From Chloroflexota bacterium (GTDB lineage Bacteria; Chloroflexota; Anaerolineae; Anaerolineales; Anaerolineaceae): a stretch of DNA of 53,628 nt. The stretch is from the NCBI GenBank assembly GCA_012798455.1, contig JAAZNC010000055.1:1-53628 (forward strand), given 5' to 3'. Shown one piece after another: positions 43,008 to 51,792 of this stretch (the stretch's first letter is position 1; every line of letters begins with the position of its first letter). The notes under the pieces were generated by a model, which saw nothing but the letters and a program-made list of their open reading frames with translations, did not search any database and was not told where the DNA came from. The translations under genes were made by a program, and so were the position numbers.

Positions 43008-44249
43008 ATGCAGAACAAGATCGAAAAAATCATAATCCCTTTTATCATTGGTGATGGCATCGGAAATGATATATGGAAAGCAACCAAACCAATATTAGAT
43101 CAGGCAATGCAAACCGCCTACGATGGTCAACGAGCGATCGAGTGGAAAGAAGTCCTGGCAGGGCAAAAAGCCTATCGCAAGACCGGTATTTACCTGCCCC
43201 AAGAGAGTATTGACACTTTGAAACAATACAAGGTTGCTATCAAGGGACCGCTGACCACCCCGGTAGGAGGAGGGTATACCTCCCTCAATGTGGCATTGCG
43301 TAAAGAGCTGGATCTGTATAGTTGCATTCGCCCGGTGCAGTGGTTCCCCGGCTTGCCATCGCCATTGAAAAATCCGGCAGATGTGAATGTGGTAGTCTTT
43401 CGTGAAAACACTGAAGACTTGTATGCCGGGATCGAATTTCCCAGCGATAGCGAAGGAAATCAACAACTTCTCGATTTTCTGAAAAAGAGACATCCTGAAG
43501 AATACGCCCGGCTGCGTTATACCGAACAAGTGGGGCTGGATATCAAGCCCATTTCAAGAAATGCCACGCAGCGCATCATGAAGGCAGCTTTGCAGTGGAC
43601 CATCGCACACCAACTGCATAAGGTCACCATTGTGCACAAAGGGAATATCATGAAATACACCGAAGGCGCCTTCAGAAACTGGGCATATGACGTCGCCGAA
43701 CAAAAATTTGGGAAATTATGTTTTTCAAAACGCACCTGGCAAACCCTGATGAAAGAACAGGGAAAAGGAAAAGCGAATGAAATGAAGGAACAAGCGCTGG
43801 CAGGTGGTTCAATCTATGTGGATGATCTTATCGCGGATAACGCCTTTGCCAAAGCCATTGCCAATCCGGCGGATTTCGAGGTGATCGTCACTGCCAATCT
43901 CAACGGTGATTATCTTTCTGATGCCTTTGCTGCCCTGGTCGGTGGAATAGGTATCTCGGCAGGTGCGAACATCAATCAGGAAAAGGGATGGGGGCTATTC
44001 GAAGCCAACCACGGTTCGGCGGACGATATTGCCAATCAGGATATAGCCAATCCCAGTTCACTGATCCTATCCGCTGCCATGATGTTCGATTTCATGGGTT
44101 GGGAGAAAGCCGCGCGATTGATCCGGCATGCCCTGGAGCAGACCATCCAAGCGGGGTTCATGACCGCCGACCTGCACGCGCAATCCACCGGCAGTAACCT
44201 GGTCAGTACATCTGATTTCAGTAAAAAGATCATTGAATTCATTCAATAG
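43008..44249 (+). CDS. icd: Isocitrate dehydrogenase with NAD-type cofactor residues
   Basis: A 413-residue homologue of E. coli Icd that oxidatively decarboxylates isocitrate to 2-oxoglutarate. Substrate residues are kept: 'TSLNVALRKELDLYSCIRPV' (Ser92 at the E. coli Ser113 position), 'FRENTEDLYAG' and 'HKGNIMKYTEG'. At cofactor positions, E. coli Lys344, Tyr345, Val351, Tyr391 and Arg395 correspond to Asp340, Ile341, Ala347, Ala387 and Ala391 ('HGSADDIANQDIANP'). Asp-Ile at the first two is the known NAD signature. ATG at 43008 is chosen over an earlier ATG. It is followed by aconitase and divergent from iclR. Confidence 0.9.
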   Translation: MQNKIEKIIIPFIIGDGIGNDIWKATKPILDQAMQTAYDGQRAIEWKEVLAGQKAYRKTGIYLPQESIDTLKQYKVAIKGPLTTPVGGGYTSLNVALRKELDLYSCIRPVQWFPGLPSPLKNPADVNVVVFRENTEDLYAGIEFPSDSEGNQQLLDFLKKRHPEEYARLRYTEQVGLDIKPISRNATQRIMKAALQWTIAHQLHKVTIVHKGNIMKYTEGAFRNWAYDVAEQKFGKLCFSKRTWQTLMKEQGKGKANEMKEQALAGGSIYVDDLIADNAFAKAIANPADFEVIVTANLNGDYLSDAFAALVGGIGISAGANINQEKGWGLFEANHGSADDIANQDIANPSSLILSAAMMFDFMGWEKAARLIRHALEQTIQAGFMTADLHAQSTGSNLVSTSDFSKKIIEFIQ

Positions 44250-44259
44250 AAAGCAAAGT

Positions 44260-46965
44260 ATGATGGATCCCCTATTCAACGCGATCAAAGATACATTGGT
44301 ACAACATGATCATTCCTATTTCTATTACAGCCTGCCACACTTACAGAAAAAGGAGTGGGGAAAGATCGATAGATTGCCATATTGTTTGCGTATATTACTG
44401 GAAGGTTTACTGCGCAATAACGGCAAAAAAGGATTCACCACCCAATATATCCTTGATCTGCTGGAAGGTGACCGCTCAAAACCCCATAATATCCTATTCC
44501 TGCCCGGAAGAGTTTTGCTGCAAGATTTTACCGGAATTCCGGTTTTGAATGATCTGGCAGCCCTGCGTGCAGCTATGACCCGGCGCGGTTTGGACGCTAG
44601 CCACATCAATCCTGTCATCCGCACTGACCTGGTAGTGGATCATTCCCTACAAGTAGATTATGCAGGCTGTGCACTGGCTAAAGAGCTAAATGAAAAAGCA
44701 GAATTCCAGCGCAACCAGGAACGCTATCAATTCCTGCGCTGGAGCGAGCAGGCATTTCAAAATCTGCGCATCATCCCACCCGGCAACGGTATTGTGCACC
44801 AGCTCAATCTGGAAGTCCTGGCAGATGTAATCTCCACCGTTAATATAAATGGCGAAATCACACTGATCCCGGATAGTGTTTTGGGCACCGATTCACATAC
44901 CCCCATGGTAAATGGCATGGGAGTGGTGGGCTGGGGGGTGGGCGGCATCGAGGCCCTGGCGGCTATGGTGGGTTACCCGATCGAATTCAATACCCCACAG
45001 GTTGTTGGGCTACAGCTATCAGGAAACCTGCCCGAAAATGTCACCGCCACCGACCTGACCCTCACCATCACCAACCGCCTGCGCAGCCACGGCGTGGTGG
45101 GAAAATTTGTGGAAGTTTTCGGAAACGGGGTCAGTTCACTGCGGCTGGAAGATCGCGCCATGATATCCAACATGACCCCCGAAAGCGGTGCCACCATCAC
45201 TTATTTTCCGGTGGACGAACAAACCCTGGATTACCTGCGTTTAACCGGAAGAGACAACGCACACATTGAACTGGTGGAAGCGTATTTCAAAGCACAACAA
45301 CTTTTCCGCACAGATGATGCGCCGCAACCGGATTACGATGAGATATTGGAGCTTGACCTCAACACCGTTCAGCCGGTGGTCGCTGGACCCAAACGCCCCT
45401 TTGATCTAATAACGGTGCAGGAAATGGCACAGGAATTCCCAGCATCCCTGAGTGCTCCCAGCGGGCACCATGGCTTTGGATTGACCAAAGAGGCTACAAC
45501 CAAAGAATATACAGTGGAAATTGAGGGGCACCAATTCGATTTGAAGCATGGTGCAGTGATCATGGCAGCCATCACCTCCTGCACCAATACCTCCAATCCG
45601 GCAGTTCTCATGGGAGCAGGATTATTGGCAAAGAAAGCTGTAGAAAAAGGACTGCACGTGCAACCCTTTGTAAAAACCAGCCTGACACCCGGTTCGCTGG
45701 TGGTGGATATGTACCTGATCAACAGCGGATTGATGTCTTATCTCGCCGAACTTGGATTCCAGGTAGCCGGTCACGGCTGTGCTACCTGTATCGGCAATTC
45801 CGGGCCCCTACCCGAGCCGATCAACCAGGCGGTGAACAAAGGCTTGGTGGGAACCGCCGTTATTTCTGGTAATCGCAATTTCGAGGGGCGCATTCACAAA
45901 AGCGTCAAAGCCTGTTATCTCGCCTCTCCATTGCTGGTAATGGCTTATGCCCTGGCAGGCACGGTCAACATTGATCTTACTACCACACCGCTTGGCAGCG
46001 ATCAAGACGGAACACCCGTTTTTCTGGCTGATATCTGGCCAAACAAGATGGAGCTCGATGAATATTTGCGGCAGGTGGATAGCAGCCTGTTTACCAACAT
46101 CTACGCACATGGTTTGATGGGAAATCAATTCTGGCAAAAAACAGATGAACCGCATGGCACGGTCTACGACTGGAATCCGCATTCAAGTTATTTACGCGAG
46201 CCTCCTTTCATCCTTGAGCATTTTGATACCCGCAAAAATATCTCGAAAGCCCGCGTACTGGCAAAGTTGGGAGATTCCATCACCACCGACCACATCTCCC
46301 CTGCAGGTAAGATCCAGGCAGACAGCGACTGCGGCAGGTATCTGGAAGCGTTGGGATGTGATCCAAGCGACTTGAACACCTATGGTGCCAGGCGGGGAAA
46401 CCATGAAGCCATGTTACGTGGCACCTTCAGTAACCCACGCTTGAAAAACGAACTGGTAAATGGAAAGAGCGGTGATTTCACACGCTACTTACCAGAGAAT
46501 AAAGAAATGAGTATTTTCGAAGCATCCCGGCTTTATCAAAAAAAGCATATCCCGCTCATCATCCTGGCTGGCAAACAATACGGCACAGGTTCCAGTCGCG
46601 ATTGGGCTGCTAAGGGACCATTCTTACTGGGTGTACGGGCTGTGCTAGCGGAGAGCTATGAGCGCATCCACCGCTCCAATTTAATAATGATGGGTATTCT
46701 CCCTTTGCAATTCCTAGAGGGAGAGAATGCCGTCACATTCGGGTTGGATGGAAAAGAGAAATATTCCATCAGTGATTTGGCAACCCTGGATCAACCCGGG
46801 CAGATGGTAGACATCCAGATCGAAAATGAAAACGGGAAAATCATTAATATCCAAGCCAGAGCAAGACTGGATACGCCGGTGGAGGTACAGTACTTCCGGA
46901 ATGGCGGTATCCTCCCCACGATCTTCAATGATCTTTCAGTAAAGCTTGGGGCGACAAACAACTAG
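44260..46965 (+). CDS. acnA: Aconitate hydratase, AcnA type
   Basis: A 901-residue iron-sulfur enzyme interconverting citrate and isocitrate. Cluster ligands are Cys441 in 'TSCTNTS' and Cys507 and Cys510 in 'GHGCATCIGNSG'. 'GTDSHTPMVNGMGVVGWGVG' and the C-terminal swivel 'KQYGTGSSRDWAAKGP' with 'ESYERIHRSNLI' are intact. ATG at 44260 is used; another ATG follows at 44263, and the frame is also open from a TTG at 44233 inside icd. The ten-base gap to icd means a shared mRNA. Its stop overlaps that of a reductase pseudogene on the other strand. Confidence 0.92.
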   Translation: MMDPLFNAIKDTLVQHDHSYFYYSLPHLQKKEWGKIDRLPYCLRILLEGLLRNNGKKGFTTQYILDLLEGDRSKPHNILFLPGRVLLQDFTGIPVLNDLAALRAAMTRRGLDASHINPVIRTDLVVDHSLQVDYAGCALAKELNEKAEFQRNQERYQFLRWSEQAFQNLRIIPPGNGIVHQLNLEVLADVISTVNINGEITLIPDSVLGTDSHTPMVNGMGVVGWGVGGIEALAAMVGYPIEFNTPQVVGLQLSGNLPENVTATDLTLTITNRLRSHGVVGKFVEVFGNGVSSLRLEDRAMISNMTPESGATITYFPVDEQTLDYLRLTGRDNAHIELVEAYFKAQQLFRTDDAPQPDYDEILELDLNTVQPVVAGPKRPFDLITVQEMAQEFPASLSAPSGHHGFGLTKEATTKEYTVEIEGHQFDLKHGAVIMAAITSCTNTSNPAVLMGAGLLAKKAVEKGLHVQPFVKTSLTPGSLVVDMYLINSGLMSYLAELGFQVAGHGCATCIGNSGPLPEPINQAVNKGLVGTAVISGNRNFEGRIHKSVKACYLASPLLVMAYALAGTVNIDLTTTPLGSDQDGTPVFLADIWPNKMELDEYLRQVDSSLFTNIYAHGLMGNQFWQKTDEPHGTVYDWNPHSSYLREPPFILEHFDTRKNISKARVLAKLGDSITTDHISPAGKIQADSDCGRYLEALGCDPSDLNTYGARRGNHEAMLRGTFSNPRLKNELVNGKSGDFTRYLPENKEMSIFEASRLYQKKHIPLIILAGKQYGTGSSRDWAAKGPFLLGVRAVLAESYERIHRSNLIMMGILPLQFLEGENAVTFGLDGKEKYSISDLATLDQPGQMVDIQIENENGKIINIQARARLDTPVEVQYFRNGGILPTIFNDLSVKLGATNN

Positions 46966-47355
46966 GAATTCTGTGCAAATAATTGCGAGAGTTCATTCAG
47001 CAAATCCAATACAGCAGAAGTCAGCCGAAAATTCATCATCACTACCGTATTTCGACATGCCTGTCGAGCAGAAGCAGTGCCTGGAATGGCAACCACCGCA
47101 TCACCATAGAATTGAACCACCCAGCGCAGCGCAACCTGGGCAGGGTGTCTTCTACGATCTCCCGCAGGGATTGGATGAAAAGGGTTGATTTCTTTAAAGA
47201 AGACTTTCGAAAAGCCGGCATATATTTCCGGAAACCAGGGCGTTTTTTGATCAATCTCAGTTGCTCATGATAGTATCCATTCAGGAGCCCCCGGGATAAT
47301 GGAGAATAGGCAATGATGGTAATGGCATGATCTTCTTTTCCCGGTTTTCTATATC
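46962..47355 (-). pseudogene. Truncated, frameshifted aldo/keto reductase
   Basis: The minus strand encodes 'AITIIAYSPLSRGLLNG' (about 47330-47280), the typical middle of aldo/keto reductases. After 'REIVEDT' the frame breaks and continues in another frame with 'PAQVALRWVVQFYGDAVVAI' and 'PGTASARQACRNTVVMMNF', then 'LDLLNELSQLF' to a TAG at 46962-46964. The N-terminal half with the catalytic Tyr is missing, and at least one frameshift disrupts the rest. It lies between acnA and tatC and cannot give a working enzyme. Confidence 0.75.
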
Positions 47356-47381
47356 AACCTTCCCATTGTCAGAACAATTTC

Positions 47382-48113
47382 TTAGGAGGTCGGCTCAACC
47401 GTCTTTGATTTACCACCTGCAATTGCGGCAAATAAGACGCTCACAAAATATAAAGCAATCAGGGGCACCATCAACAACCCCATACTCACCGGATCTACGG
47501 TGGGTGTGATAACTGCTGATAGAGCAGCAATGATAATTATTGCATAGCGCCATTGTTTCAACAATTGTTGAGCGGACACTATACGAATCTTTGCCAGAAC
47601 GAATACGATCAAAGGCATTTCGAACGCAATTCCCATCCAAAAAATCAGACTCGTGATGAACTTGAGATAGCTGGAAAAACGCGGGATAGTTTGCACTCCC
47701 ATGAAGGTCAACAAGAAATCCAGCGTGCGGGGGAGCATGACATAAAATGCAAATGCCACACCGATCAAGAAAAAGATGCTTCCGAAAATGAGACCTGAAA
47801 TTACCCAGCGACGTTCAGATGGTTTTAAACCCGGCATGATAAATGCCAGTAATTCATAAAAGATCACAGGAAGAGCAATGATCAACCCGCACATCAGAGC
47901 TACCCTGGTAAAAACCCCGATATTTTCTGTCACTTCAATGGATTGCAGAGTTTCAATTCCACCTACCGGGTTGGTAAGAAAATTCACCACGTTTTCAGCA
48001 AAGAAAAAACTCGCCACCGTAGCCATGACTAGCGCGATCAATGCCAGCAACAAGCGTTTGCGCAGTTCTTCAAAATGCTCCCAAAACGGCATGTTGGACC
48101 TGTCATCATTCAT
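47382..48113 (-). CDS. tatC: Sec-independent translocase TatC
   Basis: A 243-residue membrane protein with six helices, the substrate receptor of the twin-arginine system that exports folded proteins. 'MPFWEHFEELRKRLLLALIA' is the hallmark N-terminus, with the RR-binding Glu in 'FEELRKR'. 'VFTRVALMCGLIIALPVIFY', 'PGLKPSERRW' and 'LPLI..' type 'FEMPLIVFVLAKI' follow. AGGAGAGGG precedes the ATG. It is the third gene of the tatA-tatB-tatC operon. Confidence 0.95.
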   Translation of the reverse strand: MNDDRSNMPFWEHFEELRKRLLLALIALVMATVASFFFAENVVNFLTNPVGGIETLQSIEVTENIGVFTRVALMCGLIIALPVIFYELLAFIMPGLKPSERRWVISGLIFGSIFFLIGVAFAFYVMLPRTLDFLLTFMGVQTIPRFSSYLKFITSLIFWMGIAFEMPLIVFVLAKIRIVSAQQLLKQWRYAIIIIAALSAVITPTVDPVSMGLLMVPLIALYFVSVLFAAIAGGKSKTVEPTS

Positions 48114-48127
48114 GATAAAACCCTCTC

Positions 48128-48484
48128 CTATTGTGCTTTTTTGTCTTTATCATCTTTTTTTTCAGCAGCAAGAGACGGGGATGATTCAACATGAGGCACA
48201 TGACTACGATCGAGAATGGTCTGATCAAAACTTCCATCCAGAACATTCTTAATTTCCTTCACATCATCCTCAATATCCGCTTCTTCCATGATCTTTTTGG
48301 GGAGATCACGAATCTCACGGGAAGTCTGTTTGACTTCCTTCCAGAACTGAGAATGGGTTATCGTTCGAATCGTTCTCCCCAGATCTTTAGCCCCCTGGAT
48401 CATCTTTTGCGGACCGAGAAGAATGACCATTAGGATTAAAAGAAACAGTATCTCGGAAGTGCCTATACTACCAAAGACATTCAT
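48128..48484 (-). CDS. tatB: TatB-like translocase subunit
   Basis: A 118-residue TatA/B family protein with one N-terminal helix ('TSEILFLLILMVILLGPQ'), the FG/GP hinge in 'LLGPQKM', an amphipathic helix ('GAKDLGRTIRTITH') and a long acidic and Lys-rich tail. Its length and its place between tatA and tatC suggest a TatB role, but short Chloroflexota homologues are hard to split from TatA. It starts 15 bases after tatA and ends 14 bases before tatC. Confidence 0.82.
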   Translation of the reverse strand: MNVFGSIGTSEILFLLILMVILLGPQKMIQGAKDLGRTIRTITHSQFWKEVKQTSREIRDLPKKIMEEADIEDDVKEIKNVLDGSFDQTILDRSHVPHVESSPSLAAEKKDDKDKKAQ

Positions 48485-48499
48485 GGAATATCAATCGCT

Positions 48500-48706
48500 T
48501 TATTTATCTTCTTTTTTTTCAGCGCTTTCTGTTTGATCTTCCACTTCTTCTTTAGAATTCGACTTTGAACCAGAAAGCCCATCTTTGAATTCTTTGATTC
48601 CGCGTCCCAACTCGTTTGCAACTTTAGCAATACGACCGGGTCCGAAAAGAAGCAGGATCAATACCAAAAGAGCCAATATCTCTAAATAACCAGTACCACG
48701 AAGCAT
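48500..48706 (-). CDS. tatA: Sec-independent translocase TatA
   Basis: A 68-residue pore-forming Tat subunit. It has a single helix ('LEILALLVLILLLFGPGRI') with the conserved FGP hinge, an amphipathic helix ('VANELGRGIKEFKDGLSG') and a short charged tail. GTAGGAG precedes the ATG. It is the promoter-proximal gene of the tat operon. Confidence 0.92.
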   Translation of the reverse strand: MLRGTGYLEILALLVLILLLFGPGRIAKVANELGRGIKEFKDGLSGSKSNSKEEVEDQTESAEKKEDK

Positions 48707-49396
48707 TTTCTACTCCTACATCTCACACTTTAACCGGAATTATAACAGCCTCATCTAAAAATACTACTTGAATGTCTCATACAGTATTAGAGATGCATAA
48801 GTACCCGCAAGCCGGTTACAACGCCTAAGGGTGAATGATAATAAATATTTGCTTTATCTTGATGCGATCTGATGGGTTATATCAACACTTTGATGTTGAA
48901 GGACAGATTCGATCAAGCTGCTTGTCAAGATAAGGAACGCAGAATATAGAAATATCATTGTCTTCATATCAAACACACTGGAAGAATATTTTAGATTCTA
49001 TGCCCATGCAAATACAGGAAGCAATACAAGTACATTCGCCGGGCAGGGTCTCACCAATCCTTATAAGCAAACCGCAACCGGCAATGCCATCAATTGCACT
49101 GATAAACCTCTTAGCATTCGTGAAAAAGCCACCGCTGATTCCAATTTTCATGGCTCTCTGCCCAACAACAGCCCAATCATGATCAAAAAAGCCTGTCGAA
49201 AATAACTGTGTATTGCTTACAACGATAGCTCAAATTGGATCTGTGCTAAATATACACAACTCAATATACCCATGATTCCATTCATACTCAATCAAATCAT
49301 TGACCAAGATATAAATTACAACAAAGGTTCTGGAAATTCCATTGAAATAACGTGAATTCATTTATTTTCGAGATTCCAATATAAGCCAGCCGTCTA
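48707..49396. other. Long gene gap with an unassigned open frame
   Basis: About 700 bases separate tatA and the radical SAM gene. The plus strand is open for 101 codons from 48900 to a TAA at 49203-49205, with text such as 'TLEEYFRFYAHANTGSNTS', but it has no start codon with a ribosome site. The minus strand is also open over 48969-49151 ('MKIGISGGFFTNAKRF'). Neither is recognised. It may be a relic of a secreted or repeat-type gene. Promoters for the flanking genes lie at the edges. Confidence 0.3.
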
Positions 49397-49426
49397 TTGT
49401 CATTATTAGAATTATTGTTCTATAAT
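49397..49426 (+). promoter_or_regulatory. Promoter giving a leaderless radical SAM mRNA
   Basis: TTGTCA (49397-49402), an 18-bp spacer and a perfect TATAAT (49421-49426) end six bases before the ATG at 49433. Transcription would begin at or within a base or two of the A of the start codon. Confidence 0.75.
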
Positions 49427-49432
49427 AGAGGT

Positions 49433-50581
49433 ATGGACCTATGGAATAAATTGGATTTGCTCGCCGGTTATAACCGGCTTGAGATGCAAGAAGATAGAGT
49501 TGACACGATGCAATCCAAGCACAGTATGGAAAACATCTATCTCTCGTATGCCACCCTGCCGAATGGAAAAAAGATGCGCCTTTTCAAATCATTGATCAGT
49601 TCGCGCTGCAAGAATAATTGTTATTACTGCCCCATGCGCAAAGACAGCAATTGCCAGCGCGCAAAATTCGAAGCAGAAGAGTACGCCAGATTGATCGTCA
49701 ATTTATATCGAGCCGGCATTATCGATGGTGCTTTCATCAGCTCTGCAATCGAAGACGATCCCGTTCGGACTCAGGATATATTGATCAAAACACTTGAGAT
49801 CTTGCGCTTTAAAATGGATTTCAGAGGTTACCTGCACATGAAGTTCATGCCGGGATTGGAACTCGATCAGGTTCATCACATCATGTTTCTGGCAGACCGG
49901 GTTTCACTGAATCTGGAAGCACCCAATGCAGATCGCATTCCATACCTCTCCCCTGATAAAAGCGCATTTCATCAACTTCTGGATCCGTTACGATGGACTG
50001 CCCAGATCCGCCAACAGCCTACCACAACAAAAAATTGGAAGGAGCGTTGGCCATCGGTATGCACTCAATTTGTGGTCGGCGGGTCGGAAGAATCTGACAT
50101 GGAATTGCTGCAAACCACTGCCTATCTATATCGCGATCTGCATTTACAACGGGCTTATTATTCCCCTCTACAACCCTACCTAGGCACTCCCATGCAAGAT
50201 CACCCTGCCATCCCACTAAAGAGGAAAGTGCGTCTTTATCAGGCATCTTTTCTCCTGCGCGATTATGGGTACACCCTGGAAGATTTCCAATTTGATCAAA
50301 GTGCCAAACTCCCACTCGATAAAGATCCGAAAGTATGGTGGGCAGAGAACCATTTTACAGATACCCCACTGGAAGTCAACCGTGCCGACGTTTCCCAATT
50401 GATACGCATCCCGGGAATAGGTGAAAAGAGCGCACGAAAAATCGTGCAATTACGCAAGATCCATCCATTTCGCACCGAGAGTGATTTCATCCAGGCAGGC
50501 ATCCGCATCCAACATGCATTACCCTTCATCACCATGGATGGGCACAAAGCATGCACACAACCGAAACTCCCTACATTCTGA
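49433..50581 (+). CDS. Radical SAM protein with helix-hairpin-helix (COG4277-like)
   Basis: A 382-residue protein. The radical SAM cluster motif is 'CKNNCYYC' (Cys59, Cys63, Cys66), followed by a TIM-barrel region ('LRFKMDFRGYLHMKFMPGLE', 'DRVSLNLEAPNADR'). A C-terminal HhH DNA-binding motif is 'LIRIPGIGEKSARKIVQLRK'. The family is annotated as a putative DNA modification or repair radical SAM protein and normally sits beside a uracil-DNA-glycosylase-like partner, absent here. ATG at 49433 is chosen for its -10 box; there is no ribosome site. The substrate is unknown. Confidence 0.82.
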   Translation: MDLWNKLDLLAGYNRLEMQEDRVDTMQSKHSMENIYLSYATLPNGKKMRLFKSLISSRCKNNCYYCPMRKDSNCQRAKFEAEEYARLIVNLYRAGIIDGAFISSAIEDDPVRTQDILIKTLEILRFKMDFRGYLHMKFMPGLELDQVHHIMFLADRVSLNLEAPNADRIPYLSPDKSAFHQLLDPLRWTAQIRQQPTTTKNWKERWPSVCTQFVVGGSEESDMELLQTTAYLYRDLHLQRAYYSPLQPYLGTPMQDHPAIPLKRKVRLYQASFLLRDYGYTLEDFQFDQSAKLPLDKDPKVWWAENHFTDTPLEVNRADVSQLIRIPGIGEKSARKIVQLRKIHPFRTESDFIQAGIRIQHALPFITMDGHKACTQPKLPTF

Positions 50582-50658
50582 TAATATGCATCTCTCCGGT
50601 ATAATCAAACCATAAACAGCAATCACTCCTCTTACAAGTTCCCTACAAAGGATGACCT

Positions 50659-51792
50659 ATGAAAACATACAAAATAGGCTTGATCGGGTTCGGTTTCATT
50701 GGGAAGGTACACGCAAAATGCTACAGCAGTCTTCCTTATTGTTACAGCGAACCCGTTGCCAATGCGCAAGTTGTGGCCGTTTTACGCTCACATGCCGACC
50801 AGGATCAAGATCTGTTGACTTCTCTAAATATCCCGTTTTGCACCAGCGCTGAGCAAGATTTCTGGCAACAGGATTTCGATATTGTGGATATTTGCTCCCC
50901 CAATGCCAGCCATTTCAGCTATGCATTAAAAGCCATAGAAAAAGGCACCCCGATCTATTGCGAAAAACCCATCACGCACAATATCGAAGATGCCCGTGAA
51001 CTGGCAAACCTGGTCGAACAGCAACATATTCCCACCCACACTGCTTTCACAGTCCGGTATGCCCCGGTTGCCCATTTAGCTAAAGAAATCGTAGCTGCCG
51101 GCATGCTGGGAGAGATCAACCATTTCAGGGCACAATTATTTCACAGCAGCTACCTCAATCCAAACCGCCCAATATCATGGAGGCTACAAAGTGCCACTGC
51201 CGGTGGTGGTGCACTTACCGACCTAGGAATTCACTATCTCGACCTCATTCGCTACCTGATGGGTGAAGTAGACTGGATCCAATGCCAGACTCGCACAATG
51301 GTCAAAAATCGCCCGAACGGGAAAGGATCAACCAATCTGCAGGAAGTAGATGTGGACGATTGGGCTTTATGCACCATGGAGATGAAAGATGGTGGCATCG
51401 GCTCACTGGAAGTAAGCCGGGTCTCGGGTGGTGCAGGGGATGTATCATCCCTGGAGATATACGGCAAGTATGGATCAATTAAACTCGACTTATCCAAACG
51501 CCATCAGATCGAATTTTTCAATACGCCAAAAAATAAGTGGGAAAGTGGCAGTGTGCTCCCAGAAAATTACAGTAAACAGTATTACGACCCAGCATTATGG
51601 CCAGCCAGCCAGCAATCGTTGGGTCCATTTATGGATGCACACTGTGCCGCCATTCTGGATTTTCTGACCCATCTTGAAAATCGACAGCCTTCCCAGGTTG
51701 ATTTCAAAACTGCATTAAAAGCGCAGGAATTGCTGCATGCAGCCTATCAATCGGCAGCCCAACAGGGTGAGAAAGTGCATCCACATGAATGA
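50659..51792 (+). CDS. Gfo/Idh/MocA family oxidoreductase
   Basis: A 377-residue NAD(P)-dependent oxidoreductase. The N-terminal Rossmann fold has 'IGLIGFGFIGKVHAKCY', and the catalytic 'CEKPI' Lys follows at 'GTPIYCEKPITHNI'. A C-terminal sugar-binding domain contains 'GGGALTDLGIHYLDLIRYLM' (Asp and His in the active site). AAAGGATG precedes the ATG. Members oxidise or epimerise sugars or inositols; the substrate is not evident. It overlaps the next oxidoreductase gene by eight bases. Confidence 0.87.
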   Translation: MKTYKIGLIGFGFIGKVHAKCYSSLPYCYSEPVANAQVVAVLRSHADQDQDLLTSLNIPFCTSAEQDFWQQDFDIVDICSPNASHFSYALKAIEKGTPIYCEKPITHNIEDARELANLVEQQHIPTHTAFTVRYAPVAHLAKEIVAAGMLGEINHFRAQLFHSSYLNPNRPISWRLQSATAGGGALTDLGIHYLDLIRYLMGEVDWIQCQTRTMVKNRPNGKGSTNLQEVDVDDWALCTMEMKDGGIGSLEVSRVSGGAGDVSSLEIYGKYGSIKLDLSKRHQIEFFNTPKNKWESGSVLPENYSKQYYDPALWPASQQSLGPFMDAHCAAILDFLTHLENRQPSQVDFKTALKAQELLHAAYQSAAQQGEKVHPHE

